A stretch of 64,000 nt of DNA, from assembly GCF_024172185.1 (NCBI RefSeq), contig NZ_JAMZEC010000001.1, forward strand, positions 8,593,001-8,657,000, in the 5' to 3' direction. Under the pieces are notes generated by a model, which worked only from the letters and a program-made list of their open reading frames with translations, searched no databases and was not told where the DNA came from. The translations under genes were made by a program, and so were the position numbers. The DNA comes from Nonomuraea roseoviolacea subsp. carminata (GTDB lineage: Bacteria; Actinomycetota; Actinomycetes; Streptosporangiales; Streptosporangiaceae). Positions 51,643 to 59,714 of the stretch are shown piece by piece (within the stretch, counting starts at the first letter, position 1; the number at the start of each line of letters is the position of its first letter).

Positions 51643-52857
51643 TCACCAGGTGACGGGGAGCTCGTGGAGGCCGTAGATCACGGCGTCGCTCTTGAACGGC
51701 AGCTCCTCGACCGGCGCGGCCAGCCGCAGGGTGGGGACGCGGCGGAACAGCGTGTCGAAGACGATCTGCAGTTCGAGACGGGCCAGGTTCTGGCCGAGGC
51801 ACTGGTGCGGGCCGAACCCGAACGCCAGGTGGTGGCGCGCCCCGCGTTCGACGTCCAGGCGGGCCGGATCGGCGAACGCCGCCGGGTCCCGGTCGGCCGA
51901 CAGGCCCGAGACGACGACGCCCTCCCCGGCCCTGATGACGGCCTCACCGATCCGCACGTCCTCGGTGGCCACCCGCGAGGTGACCAGGTCGGCGATGGAG
52001 AAGAAGCGCAGCAGCTCCTCCACGGCCAGGGGCGTCTTGCCCGGGTCAGTGGTGATCAGGTCGAGCTGCTGGGGGTGGGTGAGCAGCGCGACGACGCCGA
52101 GCGAGATCATGTTCGCGGTGGTCTCGTGCCCGGCGGTCAGCAGCAGGAAAGCCAGGCTCACCAGGCCGGCGTGGTCCAGGGCGCCGTCCTGGCGCTGCCG
52201 GGCGATCTGCCGGCTGAGCAGGTCGTCGCCGGGCTCGGACTCCTTGCGGGTGACCAGCTCGTCCATGAAGGCGCGCAGCTCGGCGAGCGCGCCCAGGCGC
52301 TCCTGCGACGACGAGGTCCGGCTCACCGCCACGGCCGTGCGGCTCTGGAAGAAGTCGTGGTCGGTGTACGGCACGCCGAGCAGTTCGCAGATCACCAGCG
52401 AGGGCACCGGCAGGGACAGCGCCCGCACCAGGTCCACCGGGCGCCGGTCGGCGGCGAGCAGGTCGTCGACGAAGTGGTCGACGATGTCCTGGATGCGCGG
52501 GCGCAGCGCGGCCAGCCGCTTCACGGTGAACTCGCCGACCACCGGCCGGCGGGCCGCGGCGTGTTCGGCGCCGTCCATGCCGACCATGAGCGGCGGCTGG
52601 GCGCGCAACTGCCGCTGGGTCTGCGGGTCGGCCAGGACGAACGGGAAGCCGTCCTTGCGCCGGTCGGAGGAGAAGCGGCGGTCGGCGAGGACGGCACGGG
52701 CTTCCTCATGCCCGGACACGAGCCATCCCTCGGCGCCGTCCATCAGGCGGACCCTGCTGATCGGCGCTTGCTCGCGCAGCCGATCGTGCCCGGCGGGCGT
52801 GGCGAACGGGCAGCCCCGCTCGACCGGCAGCTGCGGAACGGTGACGCTCTTGGTCAT
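51643..52857 (-). CDS. Cytochrome P450
   Basis: A 404-residue bacterial class I P450: I-helix AGHETTANMISLG, K-helix E-x-x-R in VEELLRFF, VVVSGLSADRDPAAF, and haem loop FGFGPHQCLGQNLARLEL with the Cys ligand. N-terminal CPFATPAGHDRLREQAPISRV is as in CYP105/CYP107-like enzymes. ATG 52857 begins MTKSVTV. The ECF41 copy C ends 75 bp upstream in the same direction, and the SDR lies beyond it, so the three may share a transcript. Electron partners are not encoded in the window. Confidence 0.92.
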   Translation of the reverse strand: MTKSVTVPQLPVERGCPFATPAGHDRLREQAPISRVRLMDGAEGWLVSGHEEARAVLADRRFSSDRRKDGFPFVLADPQTQRQLRAQPPLMVGMDGAEHAAARRPVVGEFTVKRLAALRPRIQDIVDHFVDDLLAADRRPVDLVRALSLPVPSLVICELLGVPYTDHDFFQSRTAVAVSRTSSSQERLGALAELRAFMDELVTRKESEPGDDLLSRQIARQRQDGALDHAGLVSLAFLLLTAGHETTANMISLGVVALLTHPQQLDLITTDPGKTPLAVEELLRFFSIADLVTSRVATEDVRIGEAVIRAGEGVVVSGLSADRDPAAFADPARLDVERGARHHLAFGFGPHQCLGQNLARLELQIVFDTLFRRVPTLRLAAPVEELPFKSDAVIYGLHELPVTW

Positions 52858-52932
52858 CGATGACCTCCCGGTAAGAGATCCGGCTGGATGGGGTGGGGAC
52901 AGCTCCGGCGGCGAGGTGACGGCCGCCGGTGC

Positions 52933-53829
52933 TCACCGCACGGTGAGCGGGGTCGCGGAGGCGATGCGGGTCAGCTTCGCGGGGTTGCGGACGTAGTACA
53001 GGCCGGTGATGCGGGCGTCCTCGACGCGGACCGCCATGACGCCGTCCACCTCGCCGTCGACGCGGAAGAGCAGCGCCGGGCCGCCGTTGACGACGACGGG
53101 CTCGGTGGTGAGCGTGACATGGGCCTTGCCGATGCCGCCGGCGATGTAGCGGGCCACCTTGTCGGAGGTGCTGATGGGCCGCAGCGCGGCCTGCTTGACG
53201 CCGCCGCCGTCGCTCACCAGGACGACCTCGGGGGCCAGCACGTCGAGCAGGCGCTGCGGGTCGCCGGTTTCGAGGGCGCTTCGGAACGACTCCAGCGCCG
53301 CCCGGCTCTGGCGCGCGGAGACGGGCTTGCGGGGGCGGCGGGCCTCGACGTGCCGGCGGGCGCGGTGCGCGATCTGGCGGACGGCGTCGGGGCTCTTGCC
53401 GACGGCGGCCGCGATCTCGTCGTAGCCGACGTCGAAGACCTCGCGCAGCACGAAGACGGCGCGCTCGGTCGGCGCCAGCGTCTCCAGGACGAGCATGAGC
53501 GCCATCGACACGCTCTCGGCGAGCACGACGTCCTCGGCCGCGTCCGGCGCGGTGAGCAGCGGCTCGGGCAGCCACGAGCCGACGTACGCCTCCTTGCGCA
53601 GCTTCAGGCTGCGCAGCCGGTTGAGCGACTGCCGGGTGGTGATCCGGATCAGGTAGGCGCGCTGGTCCTGCACCTGGTCCAGGTCGGTCTTGACCCATCG
53701 CAGCCACGTCTCCTGGAGGACGTCCTCGGCGTCGGCCGCCGAGCCGAGCATCTCGTAGGCGACGGTGAACAGCAGGTTGCGGTGGGCGAGGAAGGCCTCG
53801 GTCGCCGCGTCGGTGGCGTGGTCGCTCAT
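52933..53829 (-). CDS. ECF41-type sigma factor with SnoaL-like domain (copy C)
   Basis: A 298-residue sigma factor closely similar to copy A: LLFTVAYEMLGSAADAEDVLQETWLRW, YVGSWLPEPLL, APTERAVFVLREVFDVGYDEIAAAVGKSPDAVRQIAHRAR, VLVSDGGGVKQAA and YVRNPAKLTR. The stretch from LLFTVAYE to RQIAHRAR differs from copy A at few positions, indicating a duplication. No ECF41 motif is seen in the 170 bp directly upstream; it may be read from the promoter of the SDR gene (54788-54814). Confidence 0.93.
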   Translation of the reverse strand: MSDHATDAATEAFLAHRNLLFTVAYEMLGSAADAEDVLQETWLRWVKTDLDQVQDQRAYLIRITTRQSLNRLRSLKLRKEAYVGSWLPEPLLTAPDAAEDVVLAESVSMALMLVLETLAPTERAVFVLREVFDVGYDEIAAAVGKSPDAVRQIAHRARRHVEARRPRKPVSARQSRAALESFRSALETGDPQRLLDVLAPEVVLVSDGGGVKQAALRPISTSDKVARYIAGGIGKAHVTLTTEPVVVNGGPALLFRVDGEVDGVMAVRVEDARITGLYYVRNPAKLTRIASATPLTVR

Positions 53830-54000
53830 GTCTCGTTCCTTGTCGCGGGCGGGCCGTCCGTCGTGGCCCGCCCCTGAGGTCGGCGTCGGCCGCGGGTCAC
53901 CGCTTCGCCGGGGCGAGGGCGCCCTGGGCCTCCGCCGACAGATCCTGCCAGCCGGCCCAGGTCCTGAGCCGGTCGGCGTACCCCTGCCGGGCGCCCGGGG

Positions 54001-54753
54001 TCACCAGGCGGCGGGGCCGAGGCGGTCCACGAAGATCCCGCTCGGCCCGTCGGCGTCGATCATCGCGAGCCGGACGATCGAGTCGGTGCCCTCGGTGACC
54101 GTGAGCTGGCCGGTGTGGCGGTTCATGTCGGTGGCCGCGAACTTGCGGTTGGCGATCTCGCCGGGGGTGGCGACGTTGAACTTGATGTGCGGCAGCGCCT
54201 GGGCGTACCGGACGGTGATCATGTTCAGCGCCGCCTTGGAGGAGCTGTAGGCCAGCTCGTGCATCGCCGAGACCGGCTGGTTCGGGTCGGTCACGACCGC
54301 GAAGGAGCCGCCGCCGCTGGACACCATGACCACGCGCGGGTTCTGCGCCGCCTCAAGCAGGGGCAGGAACGCGTGGGTGACCCTGATCGGGCCGTAGACG
54401 TTGGTGTCGTAGACGGAGTGGACCTCCTCGACCGTCGCGTCCGCCGGCGGGACGGCCCTTCCGGGGGCGCCGGCGTTGTTGATCAGCACGTCCAGCCGGT
54501 CGGTGTGCTCGCGCACGAGCCGTACGGCGGCGGCGACGGACTCGTCGGAGGTCACGTCCAGGGGGACGAGGACCACGTCGGCGCCGTCGGCGGCCAGCTT
54601 GTCGGCGGCCTCCCGGCCCCGGCCCTCGTCACGCGAGCCGAGGAAGATCTTCCACCCGTGTCCGGCGAGCCGCCGGGCCGCCTCGAGACCGAGCCCCTTG
54701 TTGGCCCCGGTGATCAGCGCCGACGTCTGCTCCGTGTGCGCCATGCCGTTCAT
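54001..54753 (-). CDS. Short-chain dehydrogenase/reductase
   Basis: A 250-residue classical SDR: ALITGANKGLGLEAARRL, LDVTSDESV, VLINNAGAPG, VVMVSSGGGSF, catalytic Tyr-x-x-x-Lys in YSSSKAAL, and FNVATPGEIANRKF (in place of the usual NPG). GGGAAGG lies six bases before ATG 54753. The promoter at 54788-54814 is of ECF41 type. Between its stop and the sigma gene (53830-54000) another frame reads GYADRLRTWAGWQDLSAEAQ, probably the end of a lost gene. Confidence 0.9.
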   Translation of the reverse strand: MNGMAHTEQTSALITGANKGLGLEAARRLAGHGWKIFLGSRDEGRGREAADKLAADGADVVLVPLDVTSDESVAAAVRLVREHTDRLDVLINNAGAPGRAVPPADATVEEVHSVYDTNVYGPIRVTHAFLPLLEAAQNPRVVMVSSGGGSFAVVTDPNQPVSAMHELAYSSSKAALNMITVRYAQALPHIKFNVATPGEIANRKFAATDMNRHTGQLTVTEGTDSIVRLAMIDADGPSGIFVDRLGPAAW

Positions 54754-54787
54754 GTCTGGCCTTCCCTTCGTGGTGGGTCGGCATCAA

Positions 54788-54814
54788 GACACGGCGCCGG
54801 CGACGCTTGTGACA
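54788..54814 (-). promoter_or_regulatory. ECF41-type promoter of the SDR gene
   Basis: Minus strand: TGTCACA, 16 bp, TGTC. One base off CGTC. About 35 bp before ATG 54753. The seven bases after the -35 box (AGCGTCG) equal those of the promoter at 48508. Confidence 0.65.
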
Positions 54815-54839
54815 GGTTGTGAGGCAGATCACCCTGATG

Positions 54840-55436
54840 TCAGGGGGAGGTCCGCTCGTCGGGCGGCTCATGGACGACGTCGGCCAGGACGGTGGTCACG
54901 ACCTTGCGGACGGCCTCGGGCGAGGGCGGGCCGGCATCACGGTCGGCGAACAGCAGGTGCCCGGCCCCGATGAGGGCGGGGGCGAGGGCGTCCACGTCGG
55001 CCCGGGGCGCGATGCGGCCGCGCTCGCGCTCGGCGGCGAGGTAGGAGGCGATGACCGCCGCCGCCTCGGTCAGGAGGGGCAGGCCGGACGGGGTGGTCGC
55101 GCGCAGCCGCGCGCGCAGCTCGTCGCGCACGATGACGAGCCCGACGATCGCCGTGGCGACCGGCCCGAACAGGTCGGTCAGCATGCCGGCGAGGTGGCCG
55201 GTGACGGTGCCGGTGCCGGCGGCGGCGAGCAGGGCGGCGCCCTGGCTCTGGAGGCGGGCGATGCGGTCGCGCACCAGCTCGGCCAGGAAGTCGTCGAAGT
55301 CGTCGAAGTGCCGGTGCAGGACGCCCTTGGCGCAGCCCGCCTCGGTGGTGACCGCTCTGCTGGTCAGCGCGCTCGGCCCCTCGCGTCGCAGGACGCGCTC
55401 GGCGGCGTCGAACAACTGCTCGCGCGCGTCGCGCAT
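54840..55436 (-). CDS. TetR-family regulator
   Basis: A 198-residue repressor: AREQLFDAAERVLRREGPSALTSRAVTTEAGCAKGVLHRHFDDFDDFLAELVRDRI, then a helical effector domain. ATG 55436 follows AGGG; a GTG at 55451 is possible. It lies upstream of, and on the same strand as, the SDR gene, whose ECF promoter sits just after its stop. The hairpin at 55505-55541 is its likeliest operator or an upstream terminator. Confidence 0.88.
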   Translation of the reverse strand: MRDAREQLFDAAERVLRREGPSALTSRAVTTEAGCAKGVLHRHFDDFDDFLAELVRDRIARLQSQGAALLAAAGTGTVTGHLAGMLTDLFGPVATAIVGLVIVRDELRARLRATTPSGLPLLTEAAAVIASYLAAERERGRIAPRADVDALAPALIGAGHLLFADRDAGPPSPEAVRKVVTTVLADVVHEPPDERTSP

Positions 55437-55504
55437 GGCTATCCCTGTCGGCACCGTGGATCCTTCCCGGCCGGCGTGCCCCGGCGAGGGGGCGCGTCGT
55501 GTTC

Positions 55505-55541
55505 GTGGGCGGGCGCTCACCGTTGATGGGCGCCCGCCCAC
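55505..55541. repeat. 12-bp-arm inverted repeat before the TetR gene
   Basis: GTGGGCGGGCGC (55505-55516), 13-base loop, exact inverse (55530-55541). It lies between the end of the CDGSH/globin gene and the TetR start, both read leftward, so it may be terminator or operator; no T-run follows. Confidence 0.55.
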
Positions 55542-55588
55542 TCTATCGTCGCGCCCTGGGCAGGTGCTTCGTCACCATCGCGGGGGTC

Positions 55589-57268
55589 TCACGGCTGGGT
55601 GCCTTCGGCGATCCACCGGGCGAAGAGCTCGACGCGCTCGGCGGGCCAGGCGCCGTCGCACGGCATGCCGCCCTGGCGCAGCCGCTGCAGGATGGCCTCG
55701 GCGTGCCGGGTGACGTCCTCGTGCGACCACAGGTCGAAGGCGAAGCTCATCGACTTGCGGTCCATCTCGCGAAACAGCGGCCTGATGTGGTCGGCGAAGC
55801 CGACCGGCTCGTCCGGCGCCGGCAGCCGTACGTCCACGGGCTGCTCGGGCGGCGCGAGGGCGGAGGCGCGGGAGCCGGGCCTGGCCTCGCAGACCCACCA
55901 CCATCGGGGCACGGGCATGTGCGGCGGGGGAGTCGCGCCCGGCTGGGAGTTCTCCAGCGCGATCCGGGAGCCCCATTCGACGTAGCCGGCGAACGCGGCC
56001 CGGAACTCCGGGTCGGCGGGCAGTCCGGCGTCGTCGGCGGCCTGGCTCATGAGCTGCGCCCAGCGGGCCCGCCACTGCTCGGTCAGGGCCTTGCCGGCGT
56101 GCTCGCCGACCATGCGGTCGTAGCCGCCGTAGCGCTCGGTGTAGAGGCTCGGCCCGCCGAACGTCTCGGCGAGCCACGTGGCGACGCGTTCGGGATGGTC
56201 GGGTGACATCCGGGCGAACAGCGGGCCGAGCAGGTCGTCCTGCGGGACGTACTTCTCGTAGAAGATGTGCGTCATGCGGCGCAGCGCGGGCAGGCCGCCG
56301 GCCCACTCGAACAGGGTCGGGTCCTGCGAGAGCGGCGGGTCGGCGAAGCCCACGTAGTAGTGCATGCCGCTGCACAGCGGCTTGTTGCGGGAATGGCCGC
56401 ACCGGCACAGGCTGTAGTGCTCGCGGGAGGCGTCGCCGTCGAGCGGGACGCCGCCGGTGACGCGGTAGGGGCCGTCCTTGGACACCTCGATGGCGGGCGG
56501 GCGCCGCGGGTCGGGGACCTGGTGACCGTCGATCACGGCGCCGAGCGCGCCGGACGGGCACGCGCGCACGGCCCGGACGATCTCGTCGGCCCGGCCGCCG
56601 CTGGGCGCCACGAACGGCTCCTGGTCCACCCGGAACACCTTCGGCAGCCGGTCGGTGCAGAACCCGGAGTGGGCGCACCTGCCGCGGTTGTCGGTGACGG
56701 TGACCTGCACGCCTTCGTGGGTGTCGAGCCGGTCGGGCACCCGGGCCGGGTCCTTGGCGCCGCTGAAGCCGGCGCGGGCGTGGCTGCCGTCGCACAGGGG
56801 CTTGGTGGCGGACTGTCCGCACCGGCACAGCGCCATCTGCGGGAACGTCTGGACGGGCTCGCCCAGCCAGTTCGTGACGTCGGTGACGTTGGTGACCAGG
56901 TACGGCCCGTCGGTGGCGACCTCGACCCCCGCCTCCAGCTCGCCCTGGAGGGCGGCGAGCTCCTCGATCCGCCGGCGCAGGGCGTCGGCGTCCTCGGCGG
57001 CCAGGCAGGCCAGGTGCTGCAACGCGGCGGTGGCCTCGATCAGGCCCTCGTGAGCGCCGGGCCGGGCGCGCAGCCGCGTGGCGTCCTTGGCCAGCTCCCA
57101 CAGGCGTTCGGCGGGGGCGCCGTCCTCGCCGGCCTCGGTTTCCGCCTGCGCCCCTGTCGCGGCGACGGCCGCGCTCAGGGGCCGCAGCACGGTGTCGGCG
57201 AGGGGGTCGCCGGGCGCCAGGTCCCGGTTGAGCAGGCGGGCGCGGGCCAGCAGCTCGGCGGTGTTCAT
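55589..57268 (-). CDS. Multidomain CDGSH iron-sulfur / 4Fe-4S / truncated-haemoglobin fusion protein
   Basis: A 559-residue soluble protein. About 1-115: helical domain. About 147-163: CDGSH cluster motif CRCGQSATKPLCDGSH. About 185-245: divergent mono-cluster ferredoxin with RCAHSGFC and VRACPSGAL. About 288-303: a second, altered CDGSH, CRCGHSRNKPLCSGMH. About 325-455: group II truncated haemoglobin (MTHIFYEKYVPQDDLLGPLFARMSPDHPERVATWLAETFGG...YDRMVGEHAG...YVEWGSRIA). The last 90 residues (FADHIRPLFREMDRKSMSFAFDLW) are a further conserved domain I cannot name. A redox or NO/O2 role is plausible. Its ATG overlaps the monooxygenase stop by four bases. Confidence 0.88.
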   Translation of the reverse strand: MNTAELLARARLLNRDLAPGDPLADTVLRPLSAAVAATGAQAETEAGEDGAPAERLWELAKDATRLRARPGAHEGLIEATAALQHLACLAAEDADALRRRIEELAALQGELEAGVEVATDGPYLVTNVTDVTNWLGEPVQTFPQMALCRCGQSATKPLCDGSHARAGFSGAKDPARVPDRLDTHEGVQVTVTDNRGRCAHSGFCTDRLPKVFRVDQEPFVAPSGGRADEIVRAVRACPSGALGAVIDGHQVPDPRRPPAIEVSKDGPYRVTGGVPLDGDASREHYSLCRCGHSRNKPLCSGMHYYVGFADPPLSQDPTLFEWAGGLPALRRMTHIFYEKYVPQDDLLGPLFARMSPDHPERVATWLAETFGGPSLYTERYGGYDRMVGEHAGKALTEQWRARWAQLMSQAADDAGLPADPEFRAAFAGYVEWGSRIALENSQPGATPPPHMPVPRWWWVCEARPGSRASALAPPEQPVDVRLPAPDEPVGFADHIRPLFREMDRKSMSFAFDLWSHEDVTRHAEAILQRLRQGGMPCDGAWPAERVELFARWIAEGTQP

Positions 57269-57564
57269 CGGCTGCCGAATCTGGCGTCGTAGTGCTTCAT
57301 CTCCTGGATGGCGCCGAAGAAGGGCTTGACGGCGGCGAAGAACTCGGCGAACCGGGGGCTGCGGCGAAAGCCCTGCTCGTGACCCTCGACAGAGTCCCAC
57401 TCGATGCGCACGGTGTAGTGCTCGGGCTCCTCGACGCCTCGGGCGACCTCGTAGCTCAGGCAGTGCGGGTCGTCGTCGAGCACGCCGGAGGCGCTCTTGT
57501 ACGCCTGCTCGAACTCCTCGGCCCGCTCGGCGGGCACGGTGTAGCGGATGTATTCGATGACCAC
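57265..57564 (-). CDS. Antibiotic-biosynthesis-monooxygenase-like (ABM) protein
   Basis: A 99-residue dimeric alpha+beta barrel protein: IEYIRYTVPAERAEEFEQAYKSA, DPHCLSYEVARGVEEPEHYTVRIEWDSVEGHEQGFRRSPRFAEFFAAVKPF. Related to quinol monooxygenases, enzymes that need no cofactor, and to haem-degrading proteins of the fold. GTG 57564 has AAGGAG seven bases upstream. It leads an operon with the CDGSH/globin gene, and the TetR operator-like dyad at 57605 lies directly upstream. Confidence 0.85.
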   Translation of the reverse strand: MVIEYIRYTVPAERAEEFEQAYKSASGVLDDDPHCLSYEVARGVEEPEHYTVRIEWDSVEGHEQGFRRSPRFAEFFAAVKPFFGAIQEMKHYDARFGSR

Positions 57565-57604
57565 GAGGGGACTCCTTTGTAGAGTGAACTCGGGGAAGAC
57601 TTTC

Positions 57605-57630
57605 GTTACATTACAGCATTGTAATGAAAC
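57605..57630. promoter_or_regulatory. TetR-type operator dyad between divergent genes
   Basis: CATTACA-GCAT-TGTAATG (57609-57626), extended by GTT/AAC at the ends. It is 11 bp before the tetR start at 57641 and 41 bp from the start of the monooxygenase gene, so one bound dimer would cover both promoters. The AT-rich text stands out from the surroundings. Confidence 0.75.
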
Positions 57631-57640
57631 AGGCGGGATC

Positions 57641-58213
57641 ATGACACGGAAGACCGGGCGGACGCGCGACGCCACCATCGACGACCGGATCCTGGCGGTC
57701 GCCCGCAGGCACCTGGCCGCGTACGGCTACGAGCGCATGTCGCTGGCCGCCGTCGCGCAGGAGGCGGGCACCACCCGCCCGGCCCTGTACCGCAGATGGC
57801 CCGGCAAGGCAGAGCTGGCCGCCGCCGCGGTGGCGAGCATGGGCGAGGAACAGCAGGCGAGCCCACCGGCCGACCCCTACGCCGCGCTGGTCGCCGAGCT
57901 GGAGGACTTCCAGCGGGGCGTGTCCCGGCCGGGCCGGCTCTCGCTCGTCGGCACCATGCTCCAGGAGACCACCGAGCCCGAGGTGCTCGCCCGTTACCGC
58001 GCCCGGGTGATCGCCCCGCGCCGCCGCCGCATCCTCGCCATCCTGCGCTCGGCGCAGGAGACGGGCCTCATCGACGCCGACGCCGATCTGGAGATCGCCG
58101 TCACCATGTGCACGGGCAGCTGGTACGGCCGGGCGCTGGCCGAGCCCGTTCCCCCGCCGCGCTGGCCGGAACGGACCGCGGCCCTGGTCTGGCGCGCCCT
58201 CGGCGGCCGCTGA
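57641..58213 (+). CDS. TetR-family regulator
   Basis: A 190-residue repressor: RDATIDDRILAVARRHLAAYGYERMSLAAVAQEAGTTRPALYRRWPGKAELAAAAVASM (AcrR-type HTH), then TetR_C_11-like helices (LVGTMLQETTEPEVLARYRARVIAPRRRRILAILRSAQETG). ATG 57641 begins MTRKTGR. Divergent from the monooxygenase/CDGSH operon, its probable target through the dyad at 57605. Confidence 0.92.
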   Translation: MTRKTGRTRDATIDDRILAVARRHLAAYGYERMSLAAVAQEAGTTRPALYRRWPGKAELAAAAVASMGEEQQASPPADPYAALVAELEDFQRGVSRPGRLSLVGTMLQETTEPEVLARYRARVIAPRRRRILAILRSAQETGLIDADADLEIAVTMCTGSWYGRALAEPVPPPRWPERTAALVWRALGGR

Positions 58214-58272
58214 CCCCACCGCTGACCCCACTGCGGCGCGGCGGTCGTGTGGCGCAGGTCACCCGGGCGCGC

Positions 58273-58299
58273 TGTCACAACGACCGGGCCGTCGGCATC
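58273..58299 (+). promoter_or_regulatory. ECF41-type promoter of the FAD oxidase at 58344
   Basis: TGTCACA, 16 bp, CATC. Twenty bases (CGGGCCGTCGGCATCTTGTG) are identical to the promoter at 48508-48534. There is no sigma gene next to it; the nearest ECF41 gene is 4.4 kb away. Confidence 0.7.
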
Positions 58300-58343
58300 T
58301 TGTGTTCGTCCACTGCGATACGCGACAAACACGAGGAAACGCC

Positions 58344-59684
58344 ATGAACACCGCGCTTGACACCCTTCGCCGTGACTTCGGCGGCGACATCATCGAACCG
58401 GGCGCGCCGGAGTACGAGCCGGCCAGCCGCTCGGTGCTGGCGTCGGGCAGCCCGGCCTTCGTGCTGCGGCCCAGGAGCACCGGGGACGTGCGGGCGGCCG
58501 TCCGGTTCGCCGCCGGGGCGGGGCTGGAGCTGTCGGTGCGCGGCGGCGGCCACGCCTTCGCGGGGTTCGGCACCAACGACGGCGGCGTCGTGATCGACCT
58601 GGGGCTGCTGGCGAGCGTGGAGGTCACCGACAAGGAACGCCACCTGGTGCGGATCGGCGGCGGCGCCACCTGGGGTCAGGTCGCCGACGCCCTGGCCCCG
58701 CACGGCCTGGCGATCTCCTCGGGCGACACCAGGAGCGTCGGGGTCGGCGGGCTGACGCTGAGCGGCGGCATCGGCTGGAAGGTGCGCAAGTACGGCCTGG
58801 CGCTGGACAACGTGGTCGCCGCGGAGGTGGTCACCGCCGCCGGCGAGGTCGTGCCGGTGAGCGCGCAGGAGAACCCGGAGCTGTTCTGGGCGATCCGCGG
58901 CGGCGGCGGCAACCTCGGCGTCGTGACCTCCTTCGTCTTCGCCGCCCACCCGACGACCGACGTCTTCTACGGCCGGATCGCCTTCCCGGCCTCCCAGGCG
59001 GGCGCCGTGCTCCAGGGCTGGGCGCGGCACCTGCGCACCGCGCCCGAGGAGCTCACCTCCATCGTGAGCTTCGCCAACCCCTTCGCCGGCGGCCCCGAGG
59101 CGCCGGTCGAGATCCAGGTCGCCTTCGACGGCGACGATCCCGGGCTCGCGGCCCGGGCCATCGACCCGATCCGCCGGCTCGGCACGGTGATCGACGACGA
59201 CGTGGCGCCGCGCCCGTACGCGGACACGCTCGTGGAGGGCGCGACCCCGCCGCCCGGCATCCGGCTGGTGACCCGCAGCGGCTTCGTCGGCGAGCAGGCG
59301 GTGCCCGAGGCGCTGCGGATCCTCGCCGAGGCGGGGGCGTCGCAGGGGTCGCCGTTCATCGCCGTGCGCAGCCTCGGCGGCGCGGTGTCGCGGGTCGCGG
59401 CCGACGCTACCGCCTACGCGCACCGCGCGGCGGAGCTGATGGTGGTGACCACCACCCTGGGCCCGGCGCCGGTCGTCGAGGCGGCCCGGCCCGCGCTGGA
59501 CGCGCTGTGGGCCAGGCTCGCGCCCCACGTGGACGGCGCCTACGCCAACTTCCTCGCCTCGGCCACGCAGGAGGACGTCGCCGCGGTGTATCCGGCGCCG
59601 ACGTACGAGCGGCTCGCCGCGGTCAAGCGCCACTACGACCCGGGCAACCTGTTCGCCGGCAACCACAACGTCCGGCCCCGCTAG
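58344..59684 (+). CDS. FAD-linked (BBE-type) oxidase
   Basis: A 446-residue PCMH-fold oxidase: LRPRSTGDVRAAVRFAAGAGLELSVRGGGHAFAGFGTNDGG (FAD-binding with the GGGH site), IGGGATWGQVADALAPHGLA, GVGGLTLSGGIGWKVRKYGL, ELFWAIRGGGGNLGVVTSF and the C-terminal BBE motif VKRHYDPGNLFAGNHN. It is a paralogue in type, not a close copy, of the gene at 44946. GAGGAAA precedes ATG 58344. The ECF41 promoter makes it an orphan member of that regulon. Confidence 0.92.
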   Translation: MNTALDTLRRDFGGDIIEPGAPEYEPASRSVLASGSPAFVLRPRSTGDVRAAVRFAAGAGLELSVRGGGHAFAGFGTNDGGVVIDLGLLASVEVTDKERHLVRIGGGATWGQVADALAPHGLAISSGDTRSVGVGGLTLSGGIGWKVRKYGLALDNVVAAEVVTAAGEVVPVSAQENPELFWAIRGGGGNLGVVTSFVFAAHPTTDVFYGRIAFPASQAGAVLQGWARHLRTAPEELTSIVSFANPFAGGPEAPVEIQVAFDGDDPGLAARAIDPIRRLGTVIDDDVAPRPYADTLVEGATPPPGIRLVTRSGFVGEQAVPEALRILAEAGASQGSPFIAVRSLGGAVSRVAADATAYAHRAAELMVVTTTLGPAPVVEAARPALDALWARLAPHVDGAYANFLASATQEDVAAVYPAPTYERLAAVKRHYDPGNLFAGNHNVRPR

Positions 59685-59714
59685 AGCCGCGCCACCCCCT
59701 CGGCCGCGCCGTCG

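Noticed and set aside
53880-54000. Minus-strand tail GYADRLRTWAGWQDLSAEAQ before sigma copy C.
   Set aside because: Protein-like, but fewer than 40 codons with no start; probably the end of a lost gene. Too little for a separate entry.
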